From: Holophagales bacterium
GTDB taxonomy: Bacteria; Acidobacteriota; Thermoanaerobaculia; Multivoradales; Multivoraceae
Length of the DNA: 64,000 nt
Assembly: GCA_009845425.1 (NCBI GenBank)
Contig: VXZQ01000007.1
Span: 248,001-312,000, forward strand
Direction: 5' to 3'
The position numbers and the translations under genes are program-made. This document shows, one piece after another, positions 27,838-37,305 of this stretch. How positions within the stretch are numbered: position 1 is the stretch's first letter; each line of letters begins with the position of its first letter. The notes beneath the pieces are model-generated. The model did no database searches. It saw nothing but the letters and a program-made list of their open reading frames with translations, and was not told the origin of the DNA.

Positions 27838-28854
27838 TTAGCCCAGCACGATCTCCGCGGCCTGCCGCAGTTCCTCCTTGCTCGCGGCACCGACCATCAG
27901 TGTCGTCACGTCGCTGTCGTCGAAGGCCTGGAGGCGGTCCCTGATTCGCTCGGGTGGGCCGACGAGGGAGATCTCGTCGGCGAAGTCGTCGGGGACGGCG
28001 GCGACGGCTTCCTCGCGCTTGCCGGTCATGAAGAGTTCCTGGATGCGGAAGGACTCTTCTTCCCAGCCCATGCGGGCCATCAGTTCGCGGTGGAAGTTGC
28101 GCTTCTTGGCGCCCATTCCGCCGACGTAGAGGGCGAGGGACTGCTTGATCGGCAGCAGGGCCTCGGCGACGTCGTCATGGACGCGGAGGCGGGCGCCGTA
28201 GGGGACTTCGAAGCCGTCGCGCTTGCCGGCCAGGGACTCGGCATAGACCTCGGGCCGGTAAGGCGAGTAGTAGAGGGGCAGCCAGCCGCTGCAGAGTTCG
28301 GCGGCGAGGGCCACGTTCTTCGGTCCTTCGGCGCCGAGGAAGATTGGCAGGTCGGAGCGGAGAGGGTGGACGATCGAGCGGAGCGGCTTGCCGAGTCCCC
28401 AGGAGCCTTCGCCTGTGTAGGGGAGCTGGTAGTGCTCGCTGTGCTGGGTGACCGGTTCCTCGCGGGCGAGGATCTTCTGGATGATCTCGATGTAGGCGCG
28501 GGTGCGGGACAGCGGCTTGCCGAACGGCTGTCCGTACCAGCCCTCCACGACCTGCGGGCCGGAGACGCCGAGGCCGAGAATGACCCGGCCGTTGGAGAGG
28601 TGGTCGAGCGTCATCGCGTGCATCGCGGTGGCAGCCGGTGTGCGTGCGGAGATCTGCGCGATGCCGGTGCCGAGGCGGATCTTCGAGGTGTGGGCGCCGA
28701 TCCAGGCCAGGGGCGTGAATACGTCGGACCCCCATGCTTCCGCCGTGAAGACGCAGTCGTAGCCGAGCGCCTCCGCTTCGATGGCGACGTCGAGGAAGTC
28801 AGGACGCGGTCCCGCGCCCCAGTAGCCGAGTTGAAGTCCGAGTTTGAGTGCCAT
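27838..28854 (-). CDS. LLM-class flavin/F420-dependent oxidoreductase
   Basis: A 338-residue luciferase-like TIM-barrel protein: MALKLGLQLGYWGAGPRPDF, GYDCVFTAEAWGSDVFTPLA, KIRLGTGIAQISARTPAATA, LSNGRVILGLGVSGPQVVEG and LPIFLGAEGPKNVALAAELC are all typical of the F420-dependent branch. It transfers hydride using reduced F420 or FMN; the substrate is unknown. It is divergent from the aminotransferase-like gene at 28911, and the 56-bp gap should contain both promoters. Confidence 0.88.
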   Translation of the reverse strand: MALKLGLQLGYWGAGPRPDFLDVAIEAEALGYDCVFTAEAWGSDVFTPLAWIGAHTSKIRLGTGIAQISARTPAATAMHAMTLDHLSNGRVILGLGVSGPQVVEGWYGQPFGKPLSRTRAYIEIIQKILAREEPVTQHSEHYQLPYTGEGSWGLGKPLRSIVHPLRSDLPIFLGAEGPKNVALAAELCSGWLPLYYSPYRPEVYAESLAGKRDGFEVPYGARLRVHDDVAEALLPIKQSLALYVGGMGAKKRNFHRELMARMGWEEESFRIQELFMTGKREEAVAAVPDDFADEISLVGPPERIRDRLQAFDDSDVTTLMVGAASKEELRQAAEIVLG

Positions 28855-28910
28855 GCGGCGGAAGCTAGCAGGTATGGAACTGGCCGCGACCGGGTTGATA
28901 GCTTGCGTTC

Positions 28911-30104
28911 GTGTCGCTGAAGGAGCAGTTCGACGGCCTCCGGCTCGAGGATCTGGAGGTCCGCACCGGGTTCAAGTGGAGTCGCTACACCGGGAACGGC
29001 AGCGGCATCCTGCCGGCGTGGGTCGCGGACATGGACTTCCCCATCGCGGAGCCGATCCAGCGTGTGGTGCGCAATCTCGTCGAGAAGTCCGACCTCGGCT
29101 ACTGCGAGCCGCCGGAGATCGGCGATCTGCCGGAGATCTTCGGCCGGCGAATGGAGGAGCAGCTCGGCTGGACGGTGGAGCCGGAGCGGATCCGCTTCCT
29201 GGTCAACGCGCTCCAGGGCCTCGATCTCGCGGTCGTGCTGGGCGCCGGGAAGGGCGAGGGGGTCGTGATCCAGACGCCGATCTATCCGCCCTTTCTCGAG
29301 GCGGTCTCCGGCGCCGGCAGGCGGTTGGTCGAGTCGCCGCTTCGCCGGGGGCCGGAACGGTTCGAGATGGACCTCGATCAGTTGCGAGCGACGATCGACA
29401 GGGACACCCGCGTGTTCATGCTCTGCAACCCCCACAATCCGAGCGGCCGTGTCTGGAGTCGAAGCGAATTGGAAGCGGTGGCGGAGCTGGCGATCGAGCA
29501 CGACCTGATCGTCCTCGCCGACGAGATCCACAACGAACTCGTGTTCCCGGGCCACCAGCACACCGTGTTCGAGACGCTGGGCCCCGAGGTGAAGGAGCGG
29601 ACGGTCACCATCACGTCGGCGACCAAGTCGTTCAACCTCGCGGGTCTTGAACTCGCGTTGCTGGTGTTCGGCAGCGAGAAGCTCAAGAAGCGGTTCGACG
29701 AACTGCCGCACTTCGTTCTCGCGCATCCGGGCATTCTGGGCGTCGAGGCGGCGCGGGCAGCCTGGAGCCACGGCGGCCCCTGGCTGGAAGAGGCGGTCGC
29801 CTATCTGGACGCGAACCGCGCCTTCCTCACGGACTTCGTCAACCGTCGCCTGCCGGGGATCGTGCACGGACCTCAGGAAGCGACCTACCTCTACTGGCTG
29901 GACTGCCGCGAACTCGACCTGACGATGCCGGCTTCCCGGTTCTTTCTGAAGCGGGCGAAGGTGGCGCTCAACGATGGTGCGGAGTTCGGTCCGCCGGGCT
30001 CGCCGCTCGGATTCGAGCGCTGCACGCGGCTCAACTTCGCCACCTCGCGGGCCATTCTCGAGGAGATCCTGGAGCGGATGGCGGCCGCGGTGGAGAACGC
30101 CTGA
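28911..30104 (+). CDS. PatB/MalY-type PLP-dependent C-S lyase or aminotransferase
   Basis: A 397-residue fold-type I PLP enzyme. ILPAWVADMDFPIAEPIQRV and DLGYCEPPEI match the cystathionine beta-lyase-like PatB branch. CNPHNPSGRVWSR supplies the Asn contact, VLADEIHNELVFPGHQH the Asp contact, and ITSATKSFNLAGLELALLVF the Schiff-base Lys. Probably cleaves sulfur amino acids; aminotransferase activity is possible. The start is GTG 28911. A TPR protein gene follows after 16 bp, likely in the same transcript. Confidence 0.88.
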   Translation: MSLKEQFDGLRLEDLEVRTGFKWSRYTGNGSGILPAWVADMDFPIAEPIQRVVRNLVEKSDLGYCEPPEIGDLPEIFGRRMEEQLGWTVEPERIRFLVNALQGLDLAVVLGAGKGEGVVIQTPIYPPFLEAVSGAGRRLVESPLRRGPERFEMDLDQLRATIDRDTRVFMLCNPHNPSGRVWSRSELEAVAELAIEHDLIVLADEIHNELVFPGHQHTVFETLGPEVKERTVTITSATKSFNLAGLELALLVFGSEKLKKRFDELPHFVLAHPGILGVEAARAAWSHGGPWLEEAVAYLDANRAFLTDFVNRRLPGIVHGPQEATYLYWLDCRELDLTMPASRFFLKRAKVALNDGAEFGPPGSPLGFERCTRLNFATSRAILEEILERMAAAVENA

Positions 30105-30120
30105 GGAGCCGGCCAGGGAC

Positions 30121-31545
30121 ATGAAGCCCGACCGTCTGCCGGCCGCCTTCTCCGCGCACGGGGGGCTCCTTGCGGGTTGTCTGCTTTCCGGGCTCCTGGG
30201 AGTGGGCGCGCAGGCGCCGGTTTCCGCGCAATCGTCGGCGGAGACGGGCGGAGAACTCCCGGACCTCGAGTGCCTGCGCCTGATGCGCCGGGCGCGGATC
30301 GCGGAGCTGACCTCCAGGCCCGTCTCCGAGGTCGAGTGGCTCAAGCGGGCCCGGGAGGAGTGCAATGAGCCCACGTCGGCACTGGTCGGCCTGCTTCGCG
30401 CCGACCGGCGCAACCCGTTGCCCGAAGAAGAGACGCAGGAGTACCGGCGGGAACTGATCGCCGCCATCGACGACCCGGTTTCCGCGCCTCCGCCGGGGGT
30501 TCTGGAGTTCATCGCCCGCAGCGAGGAAGCGGACGAGGCGGTGCTTCGTGCGGCTTTCGGCCTGGTCGATCAGCTGCTGACGGACGGGGGCACGGACCGC
30601 AAGCGGCTGCTGCGCCTCAAGGCGCTGCTCGACCAGCGCCTGGGCCGTCCCGCGGACGCGACGGCGGCGCTGGTCGAACTGCGAAGCCTGGAACCGGCAA
30701 GCGAGGAGGTTTCCTGGGCGCTGTTGCGCCTGCTGATCCTTCAGCAGCGCTGGGACGCGGTCGCCGACCTGCTGGGCGAGATGGCGGAGGAGGGCGGGGC
30801 GTCCATCCGGTCGCTCTACGCGCGTGCGCTGGCCAGGGCCGGCCGCGTGGACGAGGCGAACAGACAGCTCGAACTCCTGGCGGAAGAGATCGATCCGAAC
30901 GATGCCCTGGCTCTCAGCGACTACGCTGCCGACGTGCTGGCGGCGGCGTGGAGTCTCCGGGACTCCGGCCGTTTCGCCGACGCGGAAGCGCTGTTCCGCC
31001 TCGCGGAGAGGCACGCCCCGGCACGGAGTTGGGCCAGGGTCGAGGCCCGGGGAGCACTCGTCCACCTGTACGGCACGGCCGAGGAGCGGGCCGCCCACGA
31101 GCAGACCGCGGCGAATCGGTGGCGTTACGTCATGGATCCCCAGTCGCTGTTGAACGAAGGCGCCAACCAGTTGAGCGCCGGGAACTTCGACCAGGCCATC
31201 GAGCTGTTGAGGCGCGCCGCGGAAGAGCTGGGGCACTTCGAGGCGGTCTGGTACAACCTCGGCTTCGCGGCCTATCGGGCCGAGCGCTGGGAGGAGGCGT
31301 TCCAGGCTCTCGACCGGGCCGCTGAGCTGAACGATCAGCGTGCGGACAGCTTCTTCTTCAGCGGTCTGGCGCTGATCGAACTCGAGCGTTGGGACGAGGC
31401 GATTCCACGGCTCCTGCGGACAGTGGAACTCGATCCGGAGCGGCGGCTCGCCCACTACAACCTGTGGGTCTGCTACCGGGTACTGGGCCGCTCGGCGGAG
31501 GCGGCTCGCCATCAGGCCGCGTACGACGCGCTGGGCGAGCGTTAG
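30121..31545 (+). CDS. Exported TPR-repeat protein
   Basis: A 474-residue protein with a signal peptide (LLAGCLLSGLLGVGAQAPVS) and at least eight degenerate tetratricopeptide repeats, clearest at the C-terminus (LGHFEAVWYNLGFAAYRAER; SFFFSGLALIELERWDEAIP; LAHYNLWVCYRVLGRSAEAA). It would form an extracytoplasmic protein-binding superhelix. ATG 30121 places the signal at the N-terminus. It follows the PatB-like gene and converges on the metallopeptidase-like gene, with 5 bp between stops. Confidence 0.83.
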   Translation: MKPDRLPAAFSAHGGLLAGCLLSGLLGVGAQAPVSAQSSAETGGELPDLECLRLMRRARIAELTSRPVSEVEWLKRAREECNEPTSALVGLLRADRRNPLPEEETQEYRRELIAAIDDPVSAPPPGVLEFIARSEEADEAVLRAAFGLVDQLLTDGGTDRKRLLRLKALLDQRLGRPADATAALVELRSLEPASEEVSWALLRLLILQQRWDAVADLLGEMAEEGGASIRSLYARALARAGRVDEANRQLELLAEEIDPNDALALSDYAADVLAAAWSLRDSGRFADAEALFRLAERHAPARSWARVEARGALVHLYGTAEERAAHEQTAANRWRYVMDPQSLLNEGANQLSAGNFDQAIELLRRAAEELGHFEAVWYNLGFAAYRAERWEEAFQALDRAAELNDQRADSFFFSGLALIELERWDEAIPRLLRTVELDPERRLAHYNLWVCYRVLGRSAEAARHQAAYDALGER

Positions 31546-31550
31546 CGGAT

Positions 31551-32903
31551 CTAGAGTCCCCGCACGTACTGCTCGAACTCGGCCTGAATCTCCGCCGGCG
31601 TGGTTTGGAAGACCGCCTCGAGGGCGTCCCGGCTGGGGTAGCCCTCGGCCAGGTAGAGCAGCATTCTGGCGAAGGACTGCGCGTTCTCCCACTCTTCCCG
31701 GCCATGCTGCAGGAAGTGGGCCAGGAGCCAGGAGAAGCTGTAGTAGTGCTGCGCTCGCTCGCCATAGAAGGTGTCGGCGGTGGCTTCCATCAAGTCGGCG
31801 ATCTCAGGCGCCTCCCCTTTCCGCAGCGCGGACTGCGCCTCCTCCAGGTTCCAGGTCGTCAGGCTCTGCAACCGGACGGGCCCCCTACCGCCGTGCGAGA
31901 TCGCGTAGCGTCCGCGATCGACCGCGCCAGGAATCAGCGTGCCCCGCTCTATCTTCGAGTTGCCGAAGTACTCCGCCATGCCCTCCTCGGCCCATCGCGG
32001 CATGTCTGACCCCGGTCCCGTCAGGTAGGTGTCGCTGAAGGCATGAAACGCCTCATGGAGCATCGTGTGCAGCAGTTCATCGAAGTACCGGACCTCCTGG
32101 TGGAAAGCCAGAAGGCCCGGCGAATGGTAGAAGCCGGCGCCGGGAAGCCGGCCCCCGAGTTCCTCCTGGAGTCGGCGCAGGCTGTTGCGGCTGCGGAACA
32201 GGTAAACGACGACCTTGAATCGGGCGGGCAGCGGCTCGATGTGCGGATCGAACAGTTCGTGGAGGAGCTGGAACACTGCCTCCATGTTCCCGGCCAGGAT
32301 GTCGACCGTCGATTCATCGTCCGCGTCGCTGATCAGGATGAAGCGGTCCGTTTCCCGCCGTCTTCTGTGCTCGCGGTCGATGTACTTCTCGGCGACCTCA
32401 ATCGTCCGGTTCAGGATCCGGACCCGCTCGGCGAGAGTCGGCTGCGGCATCGGACTCGGGAGGGTCCCGGCCGACACCAGAACATCGAGTTGTGGATCGA
32501 AACGCCTGCGGGTCGGAGCGTTCCGCTCTTCTTCGGGGCTCTGGAACTTCATTCTCCACGACAGGGTGGAGGCGACGGCATTGCCATCATCGTCGCGGGC
32601 CGGCCCGTAGCGCCAGCCGCTGACGCTGCGCTCGACCTGGAACCGGAGGAGGTCATCGAACTCGGACGGGGGCTCGATGGCGAGGACCTTGACTTGCGAG
32701 ACGGCTCCGGCGGCGTCGATCTCGACCCGGATCTCGACTTCCGGATCGATACCGCTGCCTGCCAACTCGTGCGGCACGAGGAGTTGGTAGCTGCGGATCG
32801 CGACCGGACCGGTAGCGATCTGCTGAGCAGCGGCGCTGCCGGCCGTCAGGAATCCAGCGGCGGCAATCGAGGCGAGCTTCCCGAAACGTCGGAGACGGGC
32901 CAC
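31551..32903 (-). CDS. Exported TonB_C-like domain fused to a gluzincin-type peptidase domain
   Basis: A 450-residue protein. The signal peptide spans residues 1-26 (LASIAAAGFLTAGSAAA). Residues ~45-121 (VEIRVEIDAAGAVSQVKVLA, SVSGWRYGPARDDDGNAVAS) resemble a TonB C-terminal domain. The rest resembles DUF1570-like zinc peptidases, with H283-E-A-F-H287 in LLHTMLHEAFHAFSDTYL and a third-ligand candidate in WAEEGMAEYF (Glu307/308). A periplasmic protease or wall-associated scaffold is plausible. GTG 32903 gives an ideal signal peptide and overlaps the upstream gene by 58 nt. Confidence 0.72.
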   Translation of the reverse strand: MARLRRFGKLASIAAAGFLTAGSAAAQQIATGPVAIRSYQLLVPHELAGSGIDPEVEIRVEIDAAGAVSQVKVLAIEPPSEFDDLLRFQVERSVSGWRYGPARDDDGNAVASTLSWRMKFQSPEEERNAPTRRRFDPQLDVLVSAGTLPSPMPQPTLAERVRILNRTIEVAEKYIDREHRRRRETDRFILISDADDESTVDILAGNMEAVFQLLHELFDPHIEPLPARFKVVVYLFRSRNSLRRLQEELGGRLPGAGFYHSPGLLAFHQEVRYFDELLHTMLHEAFHAFSDTYLTGPGSDMPRWAEEGMAEYFGNSKIERGTLIPGAVDRGRYAISHGGRGPVRLQSLTTWNLEEAQSALRKGEAPEIADLMEATADTFYGERAQHYYSFSWLLAHFLQHGREEWENAQSFARMLLYLAEGYPSRDALEAVFQTTPAEIQAEFEQYVRGL

Positions 32904-33670
32904 TCCAGGATCCGGCGCGTGTCGGACGTCCCGCCGCCGTCCACGAGGGCCTGGGGCCCGCGTGTCGACGCATCGGGCAGGAAGGATCGCAGCCAGGCGG
33001 TAGCCACGACCTCGGCGATGCCGAGAATCTCTCCGCGGTTGGCGCGGGAGTGCGCCGCCGCGGTCTCCACCAGATCGATGAGGTCGCGCTCGGCGTCTCC
33101 GGTGGGAAAGCCGAAGACCCCGCACAGGCGCCCGGCCTTCTCGTTCTCCAGCGTGACGACGCGCGCGCCGACCAGGTCTCCCTCTTCCAGGGGATCCATC
33201 GCGGCATGGGGCTCGACTCGGACGCGCTGGCGGCTGGTCACCTCGTCGAGAGGGATCAGATCCCCCTCCATGCGGCCGATCCGGTAGAGCTGCAACGTGC
33301 TTCCGACCAGCGCTTCGAGCCACTGACGCTCGGTGACCTCCAGCAGCAGGCCGCCCTGGCCGAGCAGCTTCTCGGAGAAGCTGAAGGAGCGGCAATCGCC
33401 CTCCTCGGCGTCGGGCTCGAAGCGTCCCTGAGCGAGGATGCAGCTCATCGCATTGGCGAAGAAGGTGGACTGGTCGCGGCTGCTCCGGGCCTGGAGTTGC
33501 TCTTCCAGGTCGATCCGTTCCTGGTCGTCGAGGCCGATCAGGAACTGGTCCTCGATCGCCCATTCGACTTCTTCGCCGTAGCGTTCCAGCAGCCAGCCGC
33601 TAGCACGTTCCACCGCGCGGTCGAGCGCGGAGACGCCTACGGAGAGGGGAGCAACTTGCTGCTGTTCCAT
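32846..33670 (-). CDS. Protein of unknown function
   Basis: A 274-residue, soluble-looking, acidic protein with no signal peptide and no domain I recognise. Visible features are an N-terminal VSALDRAVERASGWLLERYG helix, DQSTFFANAMSCILAQGRFE, and a moderately hydrophobic VGARVVTLENEKAGRLCGVF strand pair. It is the first gene of the minus-strand unit with the TonB_C/peptidase protein, whose start lies inside its 3' end. Codon pattern and length support a real gene. The 86 bp upstream are A+T-rich by local standards and could hold its promoter. Confidence 0.65.
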   Translation of the reverse strand: MEQQQVAPLSVGVSALDRAVERASGWLLERYGEEVEWAIEDQFLIGLDDQERIDLEEQLQARSSRDQSTFFANAMSCILAQGRFEPDAEEGDCRSFSFSEKLLGQGGLLLEVTERQWLEALVGSTLQLYRIGRMEGDLIPLDEVTSRQRVRVEPHAAMDPLEEGDLVGARVVTLENEKAGRLCGVFGFPTGDAERDLIDLVETAAAHSRANRGEILGIAEVVATAWLRSFLPDASTRGPQALVDGGGTSDTRRILEWPVSDVSGSSPRLPPLDS

Positions 33671-33756
33671 GCCAGGATGCTAACTGTGTTTCGTTGTAAA
33701 TACCACAAAATGCGGAACTTAGCGAAATCGGCACGTCTTCCCCGGGTCCTTTCGCC

Positions 33757-34836
33757 TCATGCGGAATCGGTGTTTTCGGGGTCTCCGTCGCCGTCCATCC
33801 TGCTGTACGCCGTCTGGACGCAGTGGATCTTCAGGGCGTCCGGCGCGGTGGCCAGGAATCCCTGCCACTCAATCTCGGCGATCGCTTCCTCGGGACTCAG
33901 ACCCTGTTCGTGAGCGGCGGACGCCTGGTTCCAGAAGTCGGCCAGGAACTGTCTGAGGGCATCGACCTGGGCCATGTCGCTGAAGGTCTGGCCGTGGCCA
34001 GGAAGGATGAGGTCGAACTCGAGCTCCTCGAAGCGGTCGAGGGTGTCAAGCCACTCGTCGACGTAGGCGTCGCCGATGTACGCGGCGCCGGCGAGGACGA
34101 GGTCGCCGGTGAAGACGACCCGCTCGTTCGGCAGCAGGACGACTACGTCGCCGCCGGTGTGGCCGCGGCCGAGGTGGAGCAGCTCTATCGGCCGATCCTG
34201 GCCCTCGAAGGTGCGGTGGATCGTCATCCGGCTGGTCAGGGTGACGTTGGGCGGCGTCGGCTCCGTCTCGCCGACCGCCACGTAGTGCGCCTCCTGAACC
34301 CGGATCGCGGTGAGCGCCTGGTCTTTCTCCTCGCCGTCCTCCATCGCGTTCGCCTCCTCCTTCAACCTGGCGATGTCGTTCGGGATGTTCCCGGTGAAGA
34401 TGGCTGCGGTCGGCTGGCTCATGACGTCCGTCATCAGCATCGCACGGGTGAACTCGTGACCGACGATCGCGGTGTCGTCGGGGAACGCCTGGTTCCCGTG
34501 GGCGTGGTCGAAGTGGTAGTGCGTGTTGACGAGGTGCGTGATCGGCTTGTCCGTGACTTCGGCGATCGAGGCGAGCAGGGCCCGCGCCGCGGCCGGCGTT
34601 ACGTGGGAGTCGACGACCAGGGCGTCCTCGTCCGTCACGACGAGCATCGCGTTGCTCTGCACGAAGATGGACCCCGTACCGACGATGAAGTAGACGCCGG
34701 GCGCGACCTCTTCGAACGTGTGGGTGTCGGTGAGGATCGTGCTGTCGGGCGCCTCCTCGCCGCCGCAACCGGCAAGGCCCAAGGCCAGGGCGGTGACGGC
34801 TAGGCAGGTCGTGGCGGGTCGGTGGGTCGGGCGCAT
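33757..34836 (-). CDS. Metallo-beta-lactamase-fold lipoprotein hydrolase
   Basis: A 359-residue MBL-superfamily protein. The lipoprotein signal ends LGLAGC (Cys24). The binuclear metal site H106-x-H108-x-D110-H111 is in LVNTHYHFDHAHGNQAF; LGRGHTGGDVVVLLP and VFTGDLVLAGAAYIGD supply the later His and Asp ligands, and ILPGHGQTF the last His. Annotated relatives include subclass B3-like hydrolases and quinoprotein-associated MBL proteins; the substrate is unknown. ATG 34836 has GGAGAGGAG upstream. It may be co-transcribed with the GMC oxidoreductase upstream (72-bp gap). Confidence 0.88.
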   Translation of the reverse strand: MRPTHRPATTCLAVTALALGLAGCGGEEAPDSTILTDTHTFEEVAPGVYFIVGTGSIFVQSNAMLVVTDEDALVVDSHVTPAAARALLASIAEVTDKPITHLVNTHYHFDHAHGNQAFPDDTAIVGHEFTRAMLMTDVMSQPTAAIFTGNIPNDIARLKEEANAMEDGEEKDQALTAIRVQEAHYVAVGETEPTPPNVTLTSRMTIHRTFEGQDRPIELLHLGRGHTGGDVVVLLPNERVVFTGDLVLAGAAYIGDAYVDEWLDTLDRFEELEFDLILPGHGQTFSDMAQVDALRQFLADFWNQASAAHEQGLSPEEAIAEIEWQGFLATAPDALKIHCVQTAYSRMDGDGDPENTDSA

Positions 34837-34908
34837 GGTCGTTGCTCCTCTCCGTTTCGGTTCACCCGTCGGTTCGAAGGGAATCATAGATCTCCGGATG
34901 GGGCGGGA

Positions 34909-36630
34909 TCACAACTCCAGCCGGCGCATCTGTCGCACCGCGTAGTCGCAGGCGCGCGCGGTGAGTGCCATGTAGGTCAGGCTCGGGTTCTGGCAGGCGG
35001 ACGAGGCCATCGCGGCGCCGTCGGTGATGAACAGGTTCGGCACGTCCCAGGACTGGCACCAACCGTTCAGCACGGAGGTTGAGGGATCCCGGCCCATCCG
35101 TGCCGTCCCCATTTCGTGGATCGCGAAGCCCGGCAGGGAGTTCCGGTTGAAGGTACGGATGTTCCTGGCGCCGAGCGCTTCCAGCATCTCGGCGGCGCGG
35201 GTCTGAATGCTCTCGCGCATCGCCGCTTCGTTCTCGCCGTAGCTCATCGTGATCCGGGCCGCCGGAATTCCCCAGCGGTCCTCGAGCTCCGGGTCGATCG
35301 TCACGCGGTTGTCGGGGTTGGGAAGGTTCTCGCCGAAGCCGCTGAAGTTGAGACGCCACGGTGCGAGCCCGCGCAGGCTCGCCTTGTAGTCGGCGCCGAA
35401 ACCCGGCTGGCCGATGCCGCCCTGCCACAGGGTGCCGCGGCGGGCGCCGCACTGGTAGCCGAAGCCGCGCAGGAAGCCCTTCTCTCGAGTGGCCTCGGCC
35501 CGGTCGCCGTCGAGATTGACGAAGCGCGGCAGGTAGCAGGAGTTGGGGCGCCTGCCGAAGGTCGTCTTGTCTTCCAGGCCGTCGAGGTTCCCGTTCGCGC
35601 CGACCTGGAAGATGTGGTCCATCAGGTTGCGTCCGACCTGACCGCTGGAGTTCGCAAGTCCTTCGGCGAAGCGGGGCGTCTTCGAGTTCAGCAGGATGCG
35701 CGCCGATTCGATCGTCGACGCGCAGAGGAAGACGATGCGGCCGCGCACCTCGATCGACTCCATCGACTCGGCGTCGATCAGGTGAACGCCGCTCACCCGG
35801 TCCGTCTGCTCGTCGTAGACCAGGTTGCGGACGACGCTGTCGGGGCGCACGGTCAGCCGGCCGGTCGCCTCGGCCGCCGGCAGCGTGGCGTTCAGGCTGG
35901 AGAAGTAGGACCGGCTGATACAGCCGCGCCGGCAGATGCCGCAGTAGTGGCAGGCGCGGCGGCCGAGGTGGTGCTTGGTGAGCACGGCGACCCGGGCCGG
36001 CGTGAACCGGCGCGTGCCGCCGAAGGCGCGGTCGAGGCCTTCGCGGACCCGCTCCTCCATGCAACTCTGGGCGATCGGCGGCAGGAACTTCCCGTCCGGA
36101 AGCTGCGGCATGTTCTCCGGCTGGCCTGCGATGCCGACGAAGGACTCCACGTGGTCGTACCACGGCGCGAGATCCCGGTAGCGGATCGGCCAGTCCGTGC
36201 CGTAGCCGTCGCGGGCGTTCGCTTCGAAGTCCAGGTCGCTCCAGCGGTAGCTCTGGCGTCCCCACAGCAGGGACCGTCCGCCGACGATACGGGCCCGGAT
36301 CCACAGAAAGTCCTGGCCGCCGTCGCCGATCGAGTACGGGTTGTCGATGTCGTCGACGAAGAACTTGCCCGACCACTCGTCGCAGGCGGCGGCGCGGCTC
36401 TGGACCGGTTGGCGCTCGGCCTGGTGCTTGCGGTCCCGGAGCCCCCGGTAAGGCATCTGCCAGGGCGGCGTGTGCTCGCTGTAGTCGCGCTCGGGAACGA
36501 CCGGCGGTCCGGCTTCGAGCACCAGCGTCTCCAGGCCCTTCTCGGTCAACTCCTTCGCCGCCCAGCCGCCGGTGATGCCGGAACCGATGACGATCGCGTC
36601 CCAGGTCTTGCGTTCGATGATCTGCACCAT
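34909..36630 (-). CDS. GMC-type FAD oxidoreductase (gluconate 2-dehydrogenase large-subunit-like)
   Basis: A 573-residue flavoprotein. The FAD-binding GxGxxG is in DAIVIGSGITGGWAAKELTE; IRARIVGGRSLLWGRQSYRW, CHYCGICRRGCISRS and the C-terminal FAIHEMGTARMGRDPSTSVL are typical of GMC enzymes that oxidise sugars or alcohols and pass electrons to a membrane chain. The upstream gene encodes the matching small subunit with a TAT signal, which could carry the complex to the periplasm. The spacing of 22 bp supports one operon. Confidence 0.88.
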   Translation of the reverse strand: MVQIIERKTWDAIVIGSGITGGWAAKELTEKGLETLVLEAGPPVVPERDYSEHTPPWQMPYRGLRDRKHQAERQPVQSRAAACDEWSGKFFVDDIDNPYSIGDGGQDFLWIRARIVGGRSLLWGRQSYRWSDLDFEANARDGYGTDWPIRYRDLAPWYDHVESFVGIAGQPENMPQLPDGKFLPPIAQSCMEERVREGLDRAFGGTRRFTPARVAVLTKHHLGRRACHYCGICRRGCISRSYFSSLNATLPAAEATGRLTVRPDSVVRNLVYDEQTDRVSGVHLIDAESMESIEVRGRIVFLCASTIESARILLNSKTPRFAEGLANSSGQVGRNLMDHIFQVGANGNLDGLEDKTTFGRRPNSCYLPRFVNLDGDRAEATREKGFLRGFGYQCGARRGTLWQGGIGQPGFGADYKASLRGLAPWRLNFSGFGENLPNPDNRVTIDPELEDRWGIPAARITMSYGENEAAMRESIQTRAAEMLEALGARNIRTFNRNSLPGFAIHEMGTARMGRDPSTSVLNGWCQSWDVPNLFITDGAAMASSACQNPSLTYMALTARACDYAVRQMRRLEL

Positions 36631-36652
36631 AAGCGTGGAGTGTCCGGAGGGC

Positions 36653-37294
36653 TCAGTCGTCCTCGATGTCGACGCAGGGATCCCAGCGTCCGGGAACGAT
36701 GCGGTAGCCGAGTTCGGACTTCATGCCGGCCTCGGAGGTGTAGTAACCGAACAGGGTGAGCCACTTGACCAGGTCGAAGAAGGGCTGCTCGTGGAGCCGG
36801 TTCACGTTGCGTGAGAAGGCGCGCCCGTCTCGCTGGGCGATCGCTTCGTCCTGGGCCTCGGTCAGGAGTTCGTCCTGCGCGGCGCTTTCGAGATCGACGA
36901 AGCCGGCGGCCTCCGGGTTGTGCTCGCGGGCGCGGTTGTCGAAGCGGTCGAGCTCTACGAGCAGATGATCCCGCGCCGCGTCCGGCAGCCAGCCTTCGAG
37001 CAGCCGGTCGACGAAGGCGGGAATTCCCGCGTCCCCCGCGCCCGGGGTGTCGGTGGCCGGCAGGATGCGTTCGGCGATGGCGTCGAGAGCCTGCGCCTGA
37101 TGTTCCGTGAGGACGGCGAGTGGTTGCGGTTCGCCGCCGGTCGGCTGCGGCGCGTGGAGGTGCAGATGGGCGCGGTGTGGGTTTGCGAACAGTTCCGTCG
37201 GCAGGAACGGGAGCGCGGCAGCGCCGCCGATGACCTGCAGCGCGCGCCGGCGGCCAAGGGTCTCAGCCGGTTCCTCCCATGGAGAACGTGTCAT
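36653..37294 (-). CDS. Gluconate 2-dehydrogenase subunit 3 family protein, TAT-exported
   Basis: A 213-residue protein with a twin-arginine signal (GRRRALQVIGGAAALPFLP) and the subunit 3 pattern LTEHQAQALDAIAERILPAT, GAGDAGIPAFVDRLLEGWLP, FDLVKWLTLFGYYTSEAG and GYRIVPGRWDPCV. Subunit 3 is the small non-catalytic partner of GMC dehydrogenases, and its signal helps export the FAD subunit. It directly precedes the GMC gene. ATG 37294 gives the signal peptide at the N-terminus. Confidence 0.85.
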   Translation of the reverse strand: MTRSPWEEPAETLGRRRALQVIGGAAALPFLPTELFANPHRAHLHLHAPQPTGGEPQPLAVLTEHQAQALDAIAERILPATDTPGAGDAGIPAFVDRLLEGWLPDAARDHLLVELDRFDNRAREHNPEAAGFVDLESAAQDELLTEAQDEAIAQRDGRAFSRNVNRLHEQPFFDLVKWLTLFGYYTSEAGMKSELGYRIVPGRWDPCVDIEDD

Positions 37295-37305
37295 TGCGAG
37301 TGATG

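Noticed and set aside
28611..30512. 633-codon open frame on the minus strand
   Set aside because: Runs through the LLM gene in another frame and antisense to the PatB-like gene; no protein features.
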